Source of the DNA: Zoroaster sp. YZ-2022
Lineage: Eukaryota > Echinodermata > Asteroidea > Forcipulatida > Zoroasteridae
Reading direction: 5' to 3'
Assembly: GCA_029582265.1 (NCBI GenBank)
Contig: CM055816.1
Coordinates: 7,998,047 to 8,062,046 of the forward strand
Length of the DNA stretch: 64,000 nucleotides
The notes beneath the pieces are model-generated. The model saw only the letters and a list, made by a program, of their open reading frames with translations, ran no database searches and had not been told where the DNA came from. Shown here piece after piece: positions 44,766 through 55,743 of the stretch (within the stretch, counting starts at the first letter, position 1; the number at the start of each line of letters is the position of its first letter). The translations under genes were made by a program, and so were the position numbers.

Positions 44766-45635
44766 ATGAAAGTGAATTTCAGTTTTTATTGACAAAAACC
44801 ATCATAGCTTTGTGATAAAGTCTAGCCAGTTCATGTTAAGTTTTCATATGAATACCAAATACTGACTAGTCTAGCCACGGACTCTCTGGTCGGTCTTAAA
44901 GACAATGTGTAGATGGATGTTAAGGTGTTATTTTAATATTTCAGGGGGAGGAAGGGGGAGGAGTTTAATATTTAAATGTTTTAGTCATTCAACATATTCT
45001 TGATTTCATGACAATATTTTGAGGATTACCTACAAGTAAAGTAAGTAAACTGTTACTAAACTTTTACTAAAATATGGCTTCATAATGGAAACTAAAATGA
45101 TGGTACACAGAATACAACGTAATTTATTATTTTTTATTATTGGCCAGAGCTAGTCCTTTTTACCTTACCTATAAACAGATTATTTAATATTCTTTTTAAA
45201 AATAATAAAGTTTGGATCCCAACATTTGGTAGGGATTTCTATATGGCTTTATGTGTGCAACTACATGTATCAGATATCAAATGAGAAAAAAAGGACAAAC
45301 AACTAGGAAAAAGATTATGTTACATGTATTTCAGCTTGAAAGTTCAAATGAAACATTTGATTAGAATTTCAATTGTAGGTTTTGTATAATGCTTATTCAT
45401 ATAAGGCTGATCTAATACTAACAATATACAGTGTACCAACAGGTGGGCATTGTACACTAGTAAATGTCTTTGGACATTATGTAACATATATGCAAATGAG
45501 GCTAGCTAGCAGCACTGCGTATGTACGTAAATGCATTTAACAAGTGTTTGACAAACAGAATATTAATTGTCATTGAGGTGAAATATGAATATTCATAAAT
45601 GTAATGTATTATTAATTACACTAAGATCTATTCAT

Positions 45636-45800
45636 CAGTCCTTGAATGGACTCGGTCTCTTTAGTCACAGTTTGAAATTATGAATTTGTGGTCATCTCGC
45701 CGTTTGACAGACTGACATGGGACTAAAAAGGAATAATTTACAAAATTATTCATCAGTTTAAACAAGAATAACAAATTATTTTACTATGAGCATAATATAA
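45636..45800 (+). repeat. Dispersed direct repeat, copy 2
   Basis: Partner of 43718-43885; shares the TTTGTGG.CATCTCGC.TTTGACA.ACTGAC core and the AACAAGAATAACAAATTATTTTA end. Confidence 0.7.
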
Positions 45801-46561
45801 TACAAAGCAATTAAAATTTGAGTAATATTTATACAATTTTGCATGAGCAAAGTCAAGATACAACAATGGTAGTTACAGGTCAGAAGTTAATGACCCTAGC
45901 AGGGTGGTTCTTAAAGGTCACTAACAACCATTATTACATTGATACTACAGGTTACTGTAGTCGGGGAGCAGTTTGAAACAGCAATTCTTTTATTTATTAC
46001 AAAATTTTGGAAATTAAAGGGTAAAAATATCATTGGTAAACTACCATTCTGCTGTGTCTTACTTCATGTCAATTTTGATATACATTAACTTTCGATCGGG
46101 ACGGTTAACCCGTTTACTGACCGATCTGCACTAACCATTTAGAAATTTGCTAACTGGCTATAAACCAAAACCAATATGTAAAAATAAACAATTTTGGAAG
46201 AATTTGCTGCCCATTTTGTTGTACTTGACATTACTTTTTGCCTCATTGGTTATTAAACTGCCTTTAGCTCTAAGCTGAAGAAAGCTTAAACAATGACAGT
46301 TTGACTTTTCATTTTTTTTGTTGATATTTAAAAAAAAAAATAGAATTAAAGAAACCCTGAAAACGAGTATTTAAAAAAGTACATTTTAATGTTAACAAGA
46401 AAATACTTTCAAACCTTTCAATCGGTGAACACAACGTTCATTGTAATGTAAAATACAGCAAAATACAGACATGTATAATTGGGGAATAACATTTGACATT
46501 TCTTTGAAAGGATATCACCTCAGACAGAAATATTTCAAGGTTTGTTTGATACCATCATTAA

Positions 46562-47098
46562 CCAGTTCGCTTCGGAGGCTGTGTATACACGCAATTTTTT
46601 TTGTACAACGGATCGGAGAGTGTCTAAACACGCATTCCGATTTTTGTGTGTGTTACTGGGAGACTTGTCAACACGCTGGCGTACCGTTGTGGCGGCTGAC
46701 TTGTATACACGCAATCGTTTCTCGGAGTCCATGGGGTCACTGCAAACACTGAACGAGTTCACTCTTTTTGTTGATTTTTGCGTAATCCTTTTATCCAAGA
46801 CCTGTTCCTTTGTCATACCAGCCAAGAATTTGTAAAGACGGATTTATATCCATTATTTACGAGGCCTTCGATCTCTCTCCGGGTATGCCGTCTTTTTGAC
46901 CGGGCGCTTGTCGCTAATAGGCCGTTGCATCGGAGCTTGCCAACGGTCTAATTGTGCTGAACAAACACAACCGTAATTAAAAAACTAGCCATTTAATTCT
47001 CGAAGTGTCATTGAGTAAAGGTGTTTATTTGGGTGTCCGAACTTAGTTTCATTGACAAAAAAAATTATAAATTTATAAACATTCCCGACGTCAACTGG
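46562..47098. mobile_element. TTAA MITE family C, long copy (piggyBac-like)
   Basis: Inverted ends CCAGTTCGCTTCGG and CCCGACGTCAACTGG are flanked by TTAA at 46558-46561 and 47099-47102. The first ~80 bp (GGCTGTGTATACACGCAATT, GGATCGGAGAGTGTCTAAAC) match the reverse complement of the copy at 62848-63061. The flanking sequence GATACCATCA / CTTTACACCAA is found uninterrupted at 47890, an empty-site paralogue. TTAA duplication suggests a piggyBac-type source. Frames inside it are not credible genes. Confidence 0.88.
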
Positions 47099-47102
47099 TT
47101 AA

Positions 47103-47240
47103 CTTTACACCAAGTAAGTTTTATGTCGGCCACAACACTCCATTATGTTTATTGGGAATGACAAAGGTATATATACACAGCATTTAGCTGAAGAAAAAAA
47201 CCTGTTTATTTAAAGTATACATACATGTATTATTCATTAA
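47103..47240 (+). repeat. Dispersed repeat (host of MITE C), copy 1
   Basis: CTTTACACCAAGTAAGTTTT, GGGAATGACAAAGGTATA and GCATTTAGCTGAAGAAA match 47896-48010. Together with 46548-46557 this copy is split by MITE C. Confidence 0.75.
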
Positions 47241-47883
47241 AAGTGTAACATGTAGACCTATGAACATTGTTCATTTACAAGGCATGTTTTACACTCCCAA
47301 ACATGACCCTCAATTACAGCATAAAGTGAATGTCCAGATTATGATTTAAAAGTTATTCCGACTTACCAGCCAATGCTATAAAAAGTGCTTTTCCTTCCTA
47401 GCCAACTACCCTTGTATCATTAGGCAAACGCCACTCAAACGGGTGGAATGTAACAATAATCTTCCCGCTGTCCCACAAAATGGCTACTTGTGGACCGCGA
47501 GTCGAAACAAAAACACAGGTCAGCAACCTTTCTCATCCTCCCTGACCTTTTCCGTCAGAGTCCTTGTACGTAACCTTCCGCACCAACCAAGAACTACTTA
47601 ACAGTTTAAATGTTTAACTTACAATACATCAGAATTAAATGAGTTGTTTACCCATAACATTTTGTAAGAGTAAAATGAACATTTTGTTGCCTTATAAAAC
47701 TAACAAACTTTAAATGATCTGAGTAATATTGTGACCCCGGACTATCTTGTACATCGTACTCCGATATAGCTACGCCGACAATAAAATAAACAAGGATATG
47801 AAACCGACCGCTAAGGAGCAATAGCGCCCCCTGTTGACATTGATAATTACTATTATTGTTTCATCATAAAATTTCATATCACT
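47241..47883. other. No gene recognised
   Basis: Unique-looking sequence between two copies of a dispersed repeat; nothing identified. Confidence 0.5.
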
Positions 47884-48140
47884 ACATTTGATACCATCAT
47901 CAACTTTACACCAACTTAAGTAAGTTTTATGTAAATCTGAATATTTATGTTTATTAGGAATGACAAAGGTATACACTGCATTTAGCTGAAGAAAGCTGAA
48001 ACAATGACTGTTTCGGGCTGTCAATTGTTTTAATATTTGAAAAAATTCAAAAAGAAATAAAATAAAATCACTGCCTTGATCGCCCAGCAGGGTGGATATG
48101 TGCGCGCTACAAATCTTTATTATTATTATTAACTCACTGA
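47884..48140 (+). repeat. Dispersed repeat copy 2 plus SINE-like 3' tail
   Basis: TTTGATACCATCATCAACTT through GCTGAAGAAAGCTGAAAC is the uninterrupted partner of 46548-47240. It is followed by a tail GGTGGATATGTGCGCGCTAC and (TTA)n that resembles the 3' block of the tRNA-derived SINEs. Confidence 0.7.
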
Positions 48141-48323
48141 CTTGCCAAATTTAAACCCGAAATACAAATTTCTAAAGAAGGTGAGGTGTAATTTAGTTGG
48201 CTTCATGCCTTATGGAAAGTTTGTTACAACATTTAGAAATGAAATATGAACTACATGTATGTAAATTGTACCATGTGACCAGCAAGATAGATTGCTATTC
48301 AACATCATCCAAGTTGGATGATA

Positions 48324-48940
48324 TCATACAATGTGATATATCTTGACTGATAACCAGTCAGCTACAGCCAACAGTTTCCCATCTGATGTGAATGTGATTC
48401 CTTGTGGTGCATACAGACCCTTAGCAATGCAGCTGATAAATCTCCCATTGGGATCATAGTGGTGAATATGACCAGTGTCAGGATCATTGAACATTGCAAT
48501 GTATAAACCTGATGTGTCACAGCATACACCTCTGCAGTGTTTGACTTTCTGACCTTCAATGGTTGGTGTTATGGTGAATAGTGTAGACCCATTGTCACCA
48601 ATGACAGCCACGTGTTGTTGATCTCCACCACTGACCACCACTCTGCCACTGTTGTCTACAGCCAAGAAGAAGGGTTGTGTAGTGACCGCCATGGTGCTTA
48701 TTAGTCCACCATCAGTGGACCTGTGCACAGTCACTACCATTCTCTTCATATCGCCCACAAAGATGTTACCATCCTTCTTGGCTGTAAGACCTCTGATCTT
48801 CACATCTGTCTTACCGACCTCATTCAGTGGCAGGGTGGTGAACTGAAATAACACTGTACCATCCTCATTGTACATCTTGACTTGGTCGGTGATATCTGCT
48901 ACTACTAAGTGATTGTGTACACTTGCAATGGTTACTGGAT
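48324..48940 (-). CDS. TRIM-type E3 ubiquitin ligase, exon 2 (NHL-like beta-propeller)
   Basis: The acceptor tctaatacag precedes the exon (reading on the minus strand), which completes an Asp codon split from exon 1 and runs 205 codons to a stop at 48324. The product has repeated blade-like segments (VHNHLVVADITDQVKMYNED, GNIFVGDMKRMVVTVHRS, SGRVVVSGGDQQHVAVIGDN, ...GLYAPQGITFTSDGKLLAVAD). This is the pattern of NHL/WD-type propellers, which in TRIM-NHL proteins bind RNA or protein partners. It shares no operon-like relation with its neighbours. Confidence 0.85.
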
Positions 48941-49570
48941 CTGTATTAGACAAAAGCAAATAAGAACACATTTTAAAGTGAAAACTGCATCATAAATGTC
49001 ATGTATCAAATGCATGTATCATACATTTCTATAAGTGGATAATTGTTATTTTGTTTACGTATCTCATTTATTCTGAGTGAATACATTTGAATGTGGAAAT
49101 ACATCAAACCATCCACTATAGCCTCATTCTGTAGAATTATATTCTGTAATATGAACTGTGAACAATGCAATTCAAAATCACTATTGATAATACATGTTGT
49201 TCCTGATCAATTAAATATTGCATGAGCTTTAGACAAAATATTATTTAATTATGCTTATAAAATGAAAATTGATGAAGATTTTGAAGAATTCCTCTTGAAT
49301 ATATATTATTTGTAAGAGTATTGCAAATATTCTGCTTACCAGTATCATGTATAATGTTATATATAATGTTTCATAAATTTAATGAAATAATTATTTTTTA
49401 GTACATGTACATTCATTGACTAGAAGTCACTTGTGTCAGTTTAAGTGGGTGAATTTAGCATCACTTTTAAATATGTTCAATATTTTGTTGTACACTTTTT
49501 GTACTGAATGCCTGCAGTTATCAAAACCACATTGTGTATGTATAGTAGTGTGTGACACACTTACATGTAC
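48941..49570 (-). other. Intron of the TRIM gene (630 bp)
   Basis: Donor GTACATGTAA and acceptor tttgcttttgtctaatacag on the minus strand. Joining the exons keeps one open frame across ...DMKA and DPVTIAS.... Reading through the donor instead gives a stop after 15 codons. Confidence 0.85.
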
Positions 49571-50867
49571 CTGCTTTCATGTCAATGGTTCTATGGTGTT
49601 GACCTGTACTGCTGTAGATTACCACTCGACTGTTGTGATGGTGTGTCACAGCAAGCTGATCATGTTGATGAGCAGCAATGCCAATAGCCCCAATGAATTC
49701 TCTACGTCTACGTCCTCTCTTGCCAAACTCATGACTTAGCTCCCACTTGCTGTCTTCCAGCTCCAGCTCACCCAGACTGATATCACTAACCCTCTTACTC
49801 TGATTGATCCGCAGATATGAAAGTCTGCCATCAGTCAGAGGAGGGCGGTGACTGGTCAGTGATCTCAAGTCATTACTGATGATGGGATACAGTGACAGGA
49901 AGTCACTGTCTGTTGCTGTATTTGTAACATCATTGGCCGTGTCCAGAGAATGTTGTTTCCTTTGTAGCATCATACCCACTGCTTTCTCATGCTCATCAAA
50001 TGCTGCCATACGATCCTGTTCAAGGGTCTTGATGGCATCAATCATCTTATTCTCCTCAGCTGTAACCTTTGCTCTGATCTGATCTGCTGTCTCCTTCACC
50101 TCTTTCATGGTTGTTATGACTTTGTCTCTGAATTCTTGCTTAGCTTGAGATGAAGCAGCCAAAGATTCTTCCAGTTCCTTTATTTCTGTGTGGCAAACTG
50201 GCAAGATATCTTTCATAGCCTTCTTGTATTTCAGAGAAGCTTCTGCACTGTCAATGTACTGATGCTCAGGTTTACAATGGTCCACAACGGTACAGTCTCG
50301 ACAGATCAAGACTTGACATGGCTCACAGTAGAATCGATTGATCTCTCCCTTGTGTTTGTGACATGTAGAAGCCTCTTCTTCTGGTCTTTTCACTGTTGCC
50401 TTACCCTTACGTATGTCATCCAGTGTCGCTACATTGTGATTGGATGTTGCTTTGCTTCGCAGATGTGTCTTTTTGCAGTTAGAGCAGATATTTTGGGCAC
50501 AGTCAAGACATCGATGAAGAACCTCATTGCCTCCATCACATAACTCACAGAGTGGCTTGGAGTTACCTGAACAGGCAACCTTCTCTTGTAGTGATACCTC
50601 ATCTACGATGGCAATCAAGTGAAAATTGGTTTTGAGTCCCTGAATGCCTGTCAATGGAATGAGAATCTCCTGACGACAAACAGGACAAGGAATGGTTGGA
50701 GTGCGTCTGCAGGTTGTGTCCCAGTATTCATATAAACAGGTCTCACAGAAACTATGAGAGCAATCCAGTATTTTGGCTTGCTTGTATCGTTCTTTGCATA
50801 TGCCACACTCGAGATGATACCGGCTTATCTTCTGCAAGGCTCCTAATTCTCCAGTACTGGTAGCCAT
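49571..50867 (-). CDS. TRIM-type E3 ubiquitin ligase, exon 1 (RING, two B-boxes, coiled coil)
   Basis: 432 codons plus one base; the start ATG at 50867 has good context (AAAATGG), and with exon 2 the protein is 637 aa. RING finger, residues 21-64: C21, C24, C36, H38, C41, C44, C61, C64, the zinc ligands that recruit E2 enzymes. B-box 1 is at about 107-144 (C107, C110, C120, C123, C128, C131) and B-box 2 at about 169-202 (CHKH...CEPC...CRDC...H). A charged coiled coil at about 215-310 (KELEESLAASSQAKQEFRDK) is for dimerisation. No filamin domain is apparent before the propeller, unlike TRIM2/3/71. Many invertebrates have large families of this type, so I give no symbol. The frame is intact and no pseudogene features are seen. 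Confidence 0.92.
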
Positions 50868-51094
50868 TTTGTTCTGTTAACAAATGAAAGAGAATTCAAA
50901 AAGACGGGGTTAATGGTCACTGATGATGAAGTAATTTATGATCAATAGTTTACCTGAAAACTTAAACAAAACAAAATAATACACAAGGGACAAGTTTTAC
51001 CAAAAAAAATTGTCAATAAAAATAAATTGACTACAGTAGGATCAAAACATCCGCTTTCCAGGATAACCATATTGGCACTCAACAGTGAACTAAA

Positions 51095-51095
51095 A

Positions 51096-51141
<46 letters not shown>

Positions 51142-51163
51142 ATATATATATATATGTATATAA
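51095..51163. repeat. (TA)n microsatellite
   Basis: TG/TA dinucleotides expand into a run of about 30 TA units with one interruption. Tyr/Ile frames through it are artefacts. Confidence 0.95.
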
Positions 51164-51354
51164 ATCTACTTTGTGTACAACCACATAAAAGGCATGTGTC
51201 CTGTTAATTGTGTGATCCCCGCTACTGCCGTTACCCGGGTTGTTTGCATCTGACCGGGGCTTGATCCCTGGCTACTCAGCAGATATGGTTTGGCCTCTGA
51301 CCTGGCCCCATAGAGCAATAGATAATTGGCATAAGTGGACCTCCCACCAACATA

Positions 51355-51428
51355 GGGACTGGTTAGCTCAGTTGGTAGAGCGCTCATACGGTAATCGAGA
51401 GGTAGCGGGTTCGAGTCCGGCATCAGCC
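51355..51428 (+). other. tRNA-like sequence (tRNA pseudogene or SINE head)
   Basis: TAGCTCAGTTGGTAGAGC is a perfect D-arm/A-box and GCGGGTTCGAGTCCGGC a good T-arm/B-box. The 5' GACTGGT pairs with 3' ATCAGCC at most positions. The anticodon arm pairs poorly and lacks the T before the anticodon, so I do not call a functional tRNA. Confidence 0.55.
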
Positions 51429-51629
51429 AATTCTTCTTTGCTCGCTACCCGCATCTACCATACAGCTAGTCCTATTGTGTGATTCACTAATTCCTCCTTT
51501 GTTTACTTCCCACACTCCTATTGGCTTTGCCAGATTGGCAACTATTTTCCCGCTTTTTTTAGATTCCTCCCATGATCCTTTTCTTTCTCTTTTCCCTATA
51601 AATGGATATGTATTTTTGTTTGTACCTTG

Positions 51630-51705
51630 TCTATGCCTCTGATGAATGTCCGGTTTGGATCGAAAGCTAAGGCCACCCTCCAGATTTAATTTATATGTAA
51701 ATATA
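51630..51705 (+). other. Retroelement-like 3' end with a hammerhead-like core
   Basis: CTCTGATGAATGTCCGGTTT, then GGATCGAAAGCT, shows CTGATGA and GAAA separated by a short GTCC/GGAT stem, the order of a hammerhead ribozyme core. Penelope-like elements carry such motifs. A cleavage-site NUH was not identified, so activity is doubtful. Confidence 0.3.
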
Positions 51706-51738
51706 CAGGTGTGTGTGTGTGTGGGGGGGGGGGGGAGG
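51706..51738 (+). repeat. (TG)n followed by a G run
   Basis: GTGTGTGTGTGTG, then about 20 G interrupted by a single A. Low complexity. Confidence 0.9.
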
Positions 51739-52540
51739 GGGGGTTTGCACTGCAAACCGTACGAGGACATATAAGAAAGGGAGTAATAGATCCTCGGACG
51801 GCGATTCTTTGTTCTTCGTTGTCCTCGGAAGACGTCGTGTACAAAACCAATATAGATTATTTCAAAAAGTTAGAGTCCAGACTATAGAGGACCAACAGGT
51901 CCTCAGACATCTTGAAATGCACGACTGGGTATGTACATTTTAATTGCTATTCCCAGAAGTAGAAAAGTTTGAGATTTTTCTGTCCAAAGTGTTCAATTAT
52001 AAATGCTGTCTGGTGGTTTATAAACACTTACCATACAAGATGCAGTAGACCTCTCAGAAAATGAAGTGAAATTAAACAGAATTTAGCTTAATTAAAATTG
52101 GCAAAATCTTCAACACATCAGTAGTGGCACAGGGCGTTGGCTGAAATGGTGAAAAAGTGACGCAAACACAAAGTTTCCTTGTCAAACTTTAGATCATGCG
52201 ACTTGGAGAGTGCATTGGTATCCAACAGCTGTACCATCTAGCTGTATATAAGGCACACGTGATGAGTCGTGTGCAAGGTACCAGGAAACAATGCAGTTAC
52301 CAAAACATGATAGGAATTTTAGAGAAGTCATAGGTGCAGACTTGACGTGTTAATGATTAACCAGATAATATACATACAATTGCACATTAGTGGTTCAAGT
52401 CTAGGCCAAGCTTAATAGTTCCAAGGTTCGTATGTACTCAGGAGTTGCCTTCAAAATCTACATTACTGTAATACAAGTAATTATAAACTTCATGTACTAT
52501 GTACATGCTCATAATGCATATATGTACAGTTGTATATGTG
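51739..52540. other. No gene recognised
   Basis: AT-rich sequence between the TRIM gene and the repeat cluster; no exon-like segment seen. Confidence 0.5.
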
Positions 52541-52699
52541 TAGCAAAGAATCCCTAATAGATATTTTTAAAAAAAAACTTAAAAACTCATCTTATGTCTA
52601 TTGCCTCTAAGGACTACTAACATTCATTTATGCATTTTTTAAATCTTTTGTTTAGTATTATATTGCATTTGCTATTGTATTGTTATGCTATTGTATTTC

Positions 52700-52773
52700 T
52701 TGTTTACTGTAAAGAGCCTTGAGCACTTCTTGGTGGATATGTGTGCATTATAAATCTTCTGTATTATTATTAA

Positions 52774-52804
<31 letters not shown>
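52700..52804 (+). mobile_element. SINE/LINE-like 3' tail with (ATT)n
   Basis: GAGCCTTGAGCACTTCTTGG, TGGATATGTGTGCATTATAA and (ATT)n are the same tail block as in the SINEs at 1097-4960, but no tRNA-like head lies upstream. It may be a 5'-truncated copy or the 3' end of the partner LINE. Confidence 0.65.
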
Positions 52805-52814
52805 GTTACTTTAA

Positions 52815-53081
52815 TGAATGCTATGTTAGGGTGACAGTTTTTGGTGACTTTTTTTCTATTAGGGCGACTCACCTCATTAGGGCGACAAATTAGTGTCGCC
52901 CTGTTGTTTTTACTACCTTTTAATGAAGGAATTAACTCTTTTTTTTGACAGAAATCGCTTCCTTGGGCTGAAACAACCAAGGTGTGAAAATTTGGGTTGG
53001 AGGAGGATATTATTAAGAGGGAAAAGGGAGGGGGAAATTTTGTGCACAAGTCTATGGGAAAGTCGCCCTATTATAGCATTT
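52815..53081. mobile_element. Small inverted-repeat element (TAGGGYGAC ends)
   Basis: AATGCTATGTTAGGGTGAC at the left pairs with GTCGCCCTATTATAGCATT at the right (about 16 of 19 positions). It contains an internal palindrome AGGGCGAC...GTCGCCCT at about 52860-52904. (ATT)n tracts lie on both sides. Confidence 0.6.
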
Positions 53082-53251
53082 TTGGAATGTATTATTATTA
53101 TTATTATTATTATAATCAATATATATAAAGTACATACATGTACATATTCTGTATAGATTGATGTAATTGTTGTGTCAGAAGCACTGTATACACATATAGT
53201 GCTTTCCGAGTGTCTGTGAAAAGTAAAACATAAAAAGTATGTTGGTTTATC

Positions 53252-53337
53252 AACCCTAACTCCCTAGACAACAAAGCCAGTTGGAGGATTTTGAAGGATT
53301 TTTATTGTTTTAATACAATGCCTAGGGAGTTAGGGTT
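53252..53337. repeat. 16-bp perfect inverted repeat (hairpin)
   Basis: AACCCTAACTCCCTAG and CTAGGGAGTTAGGGTT are exact complements separated by 54 bp, immediately outside the hAT left end. No TSD was found, so it may be a tiny MITE or a stem-loop. Confidence 0.7.
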
Positions 53338-53380
53338 AACCCTAAGTACCCCTCAAGGCCGGATTAAGCATTTGGTGGGG

Positions 53381-54389
53381 CTAAACTTTGATAAGGGGCC
53401 TATGAGCTGTGTGAGAACGACTTTTGAACTTACGATTAAATTGCAACTTTCCTTGTTTTTGTGTGTCAATTTTTTCAAGAATTTTGTTTTCGATACAAAG
53501 GACGGATAAGGCATTTAATCGGCGTTGATTCATGGTTCCCCGAAGGTGATTCTTAACTCTTTTTAGTGTAGAGAAGGAGCGTTCGCCAGAGCAATTCGAT
53601 ATCATGAGGCACAAGTACATTCGTAATGCAACAGATACATGTACATTAGGAAATGAAGAGGTCAACACATTTTCAGCTATCAGTCTGAACATTTGAACTT
53701 CTTTGCTGCAGTGACCACTGAAGTTGTTGATGTTCAGTTTCAAAAAGGCACAGAAATGCAGCAACTCTTCTGGCAAGGAGTTCTCCAGGTCATCTAGATA
53801 GCAATCTATCAATCGTCTTGCGCTTTCTTGGATATCAGCAGCACTCATCATGTCCAGTTTTGGAAGGAAAGAAAAACGATGTTGAACACGTTTGTAGGCA
53901 GCAATCTGAGTTTTCAAGGACGTATGCAGTTGGTCAATGATTGGCAGATATGTTTCGACCTTGAACTTGTTTGGCGGTTCAAGAGTTGTCCCTTCAGCCC
54001 CACCTTGATCATCAAATCGAACATTTCGTTTCCTCTTCCTTGTGGTGTTCTCAGTGTAAGAATTACACCCACTTAGTGTTTCACCCTTTTGTTCAAACTC
54101 ATGAAATTGAGGTCTTAGCATCAGAACAAATCGATCTAGAGCCTCTAGCATGTTGGTTGCTGTATTCAAATCCATAGTGGTGTCCTGTAAGACTTTGCTT
54201 GTTTTCTGGAACCGTTCGAGTATGCAGGACCACACTTCAACAAGGATTCCAGTCTCCAGTTTCTCCATTGATGCAATGAGACCTCGTGCTGTTACCCTGG
54301 TCTCCGATTTCTCATCATTGTCTCCGCTCATTTCTTTCAAGACATGAAGAATTTCATGGTACTGTAGCGTGGACTGGGTCACAGCGAGA
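53381..54389 (-). CDS. hAT transposase, C-terminal exon (dimerisation region)
   Basis: After the acceptor ttattccttttag the frame runs 335 codons to a stop at 53381. It carries the alpha-helical insertion and the C-terminal hAT dimerisation signature SNCSGERSFSTLKRVKNHLR (about 53530-53600), including the conserved S.ERSFS..KR.K..LR pattern and the downstream LNALSVLCIE. The phase fits exon 2 ending at 55019 (Gly codon GG|T). The product acts in cut-and-paste transposition; relatives have been domesticated as ZMYM-type host proteins. Confidence 0.82.
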
Positions 54390-55018
54390 CTAAAAGGAAT
54401 AAATCACTGAACACGAGCTGGAATTAGATGGCTTACAAATACTTAATTTATTTGGCCCTGCTACAACTTTACATCTACAATTACTAAGTTGGACCAATCT
54501 CTATTCCTACTCTACGGTTACATGTATTCTAGAAAATTTTAGGGCAGCTTAAGGCTACAATAATACAAGTTTTTAAAGGATTTAGGCCATAAATAACAAC
54601 TGTAAATAAGACAAAGAAAGTGGGGCTCGGCGATGGTCAAGAGGTATGAAATAGATTATGATGAAACTGCCATAAGTCTATTTCATACACAGGGGGGCTT
54701 TTTTATAAAGTAAATTGTCAAAGCTTGCAACTTAATTGGTCATGTGGGGCTCTCTCTCCGGCCACGCCTAGGCAAAAACCTACACAGCCCTCCACCAAAT
54801 TTACTAGTACATCTTTACTCAAGCACAGCACCCAGCAGACTGGCTGCACATGGTTTTTTGAATAGCCCTCCACACCAAGTGAACAAAAGAAATGAACAAT
54901 ACCTGGGCTGGACTGATACACACCCTGCCAAGGTGTGTGATGTATATGGAGGGGCAGGCTGAACCAAAAATATTGGAGGGGTATAAAGAAGGCTGAGGGG
55001 CAAAATTTACTACAGTAC
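54390..55018 (-). other. Intron of the hAT transposase (629 bp)
   Basis: Donor GTACTG follows ACAGG at 55019; the acceptor is ttattccttttag. Reading through the intron gives non-hAT sequence (FCPSAFFIPLQYF...) before a stop. Confidence 0.75.
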
Positions 55019-55743
55019 CCTGTCTTCAATGCATATGTTGCATCGTGACGCTCCGACCAACGCGTGTCACACAGAGCCTTCACGGTTGGAAAGTTACGTT
55101 TTTTCAGTGCGTCATTGAGACGGTTCCACCTGTGTGTGGAGGCAGAAAAGAAAACATAGATGTTCTGTAAGAACATGAAAAACCTTGAAGCAGATGGACA
55201 ACACTCCGCAGTACATTTTCCAACAAGATTAAGAGAGTGTGCACAACATGGAATGTACTCAGCCAATGGGTTGTGTTCCCGTATGATGGATTGCATACCG
55301 ATGTACTTTCCGCTCATATTGGAAGTGTTATCGTACGACTGACCTCTGCAGTCTTTGATGTTGATCCCCTTCTTTTTCATGAAATCCAGAAGAGCTTCGG
55401 CCAACTTCACTCCAGTGTAGCTATGAATTGGTAGGAATTTGACAAACCGCTCCACGGGACCATCTGGGAGCACATAGCGAAATATGACTGCCAATTGGTC
55501 TGCATGTGTGATATCTGATGTCGAGTCCACGGACACTGAATAATACTTCGCATTCTTTATTTCGGAGATAATCACATCTAGAACCTCCCTCCCAAGTAGC
55601 TCAATGAAATCCTGGCATACAGTTGAAGACAAATATGAAACATGTCCTCTACCTTTATTCGCTCTCTTCTGGATATGTTCGGCAAGTAAAGTGTCATATT
55701 CTGCCAACAACTCTATAATTCCAAGAAAGTTACCATTCCGTGA
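55019..55743 (-). pseudogene. hAT transposase, catalytic segment (out of frame with the N-terminus)
   Basis: From NGNFLGIIELLAEYDTLLAE the frame covers the RNase H-like core: SVSVDSTSDITHADQLAV (first catalytic Asp region), CRGQSYDNTSNMSGKYIGMQ (second Asp region), CCAHSLNLV and CDTRWSERHDA. The join to the upstream frame is broken at about 55735-55745: the N-terminal frame ends ELIFTEW-stop, while NGNFLG continues one base shifted. The shift is inactivating unless it is a sequencing error. Confidence 0.82.

Noticed and set aside
51355..51428. Functional tRNA gene
   Set aside because: D and T arms are good, but the anticodon stem mispairs and the T before the anticodon is missing.
54718..55003. 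Extension of the hAT catalytic frame into FCPSAFFIPLQYF...
   Set aside because: The conserved hAT sequence stops at the GTACTG donor at 55018; the continuation is intron and does not resemble hAT proteins.
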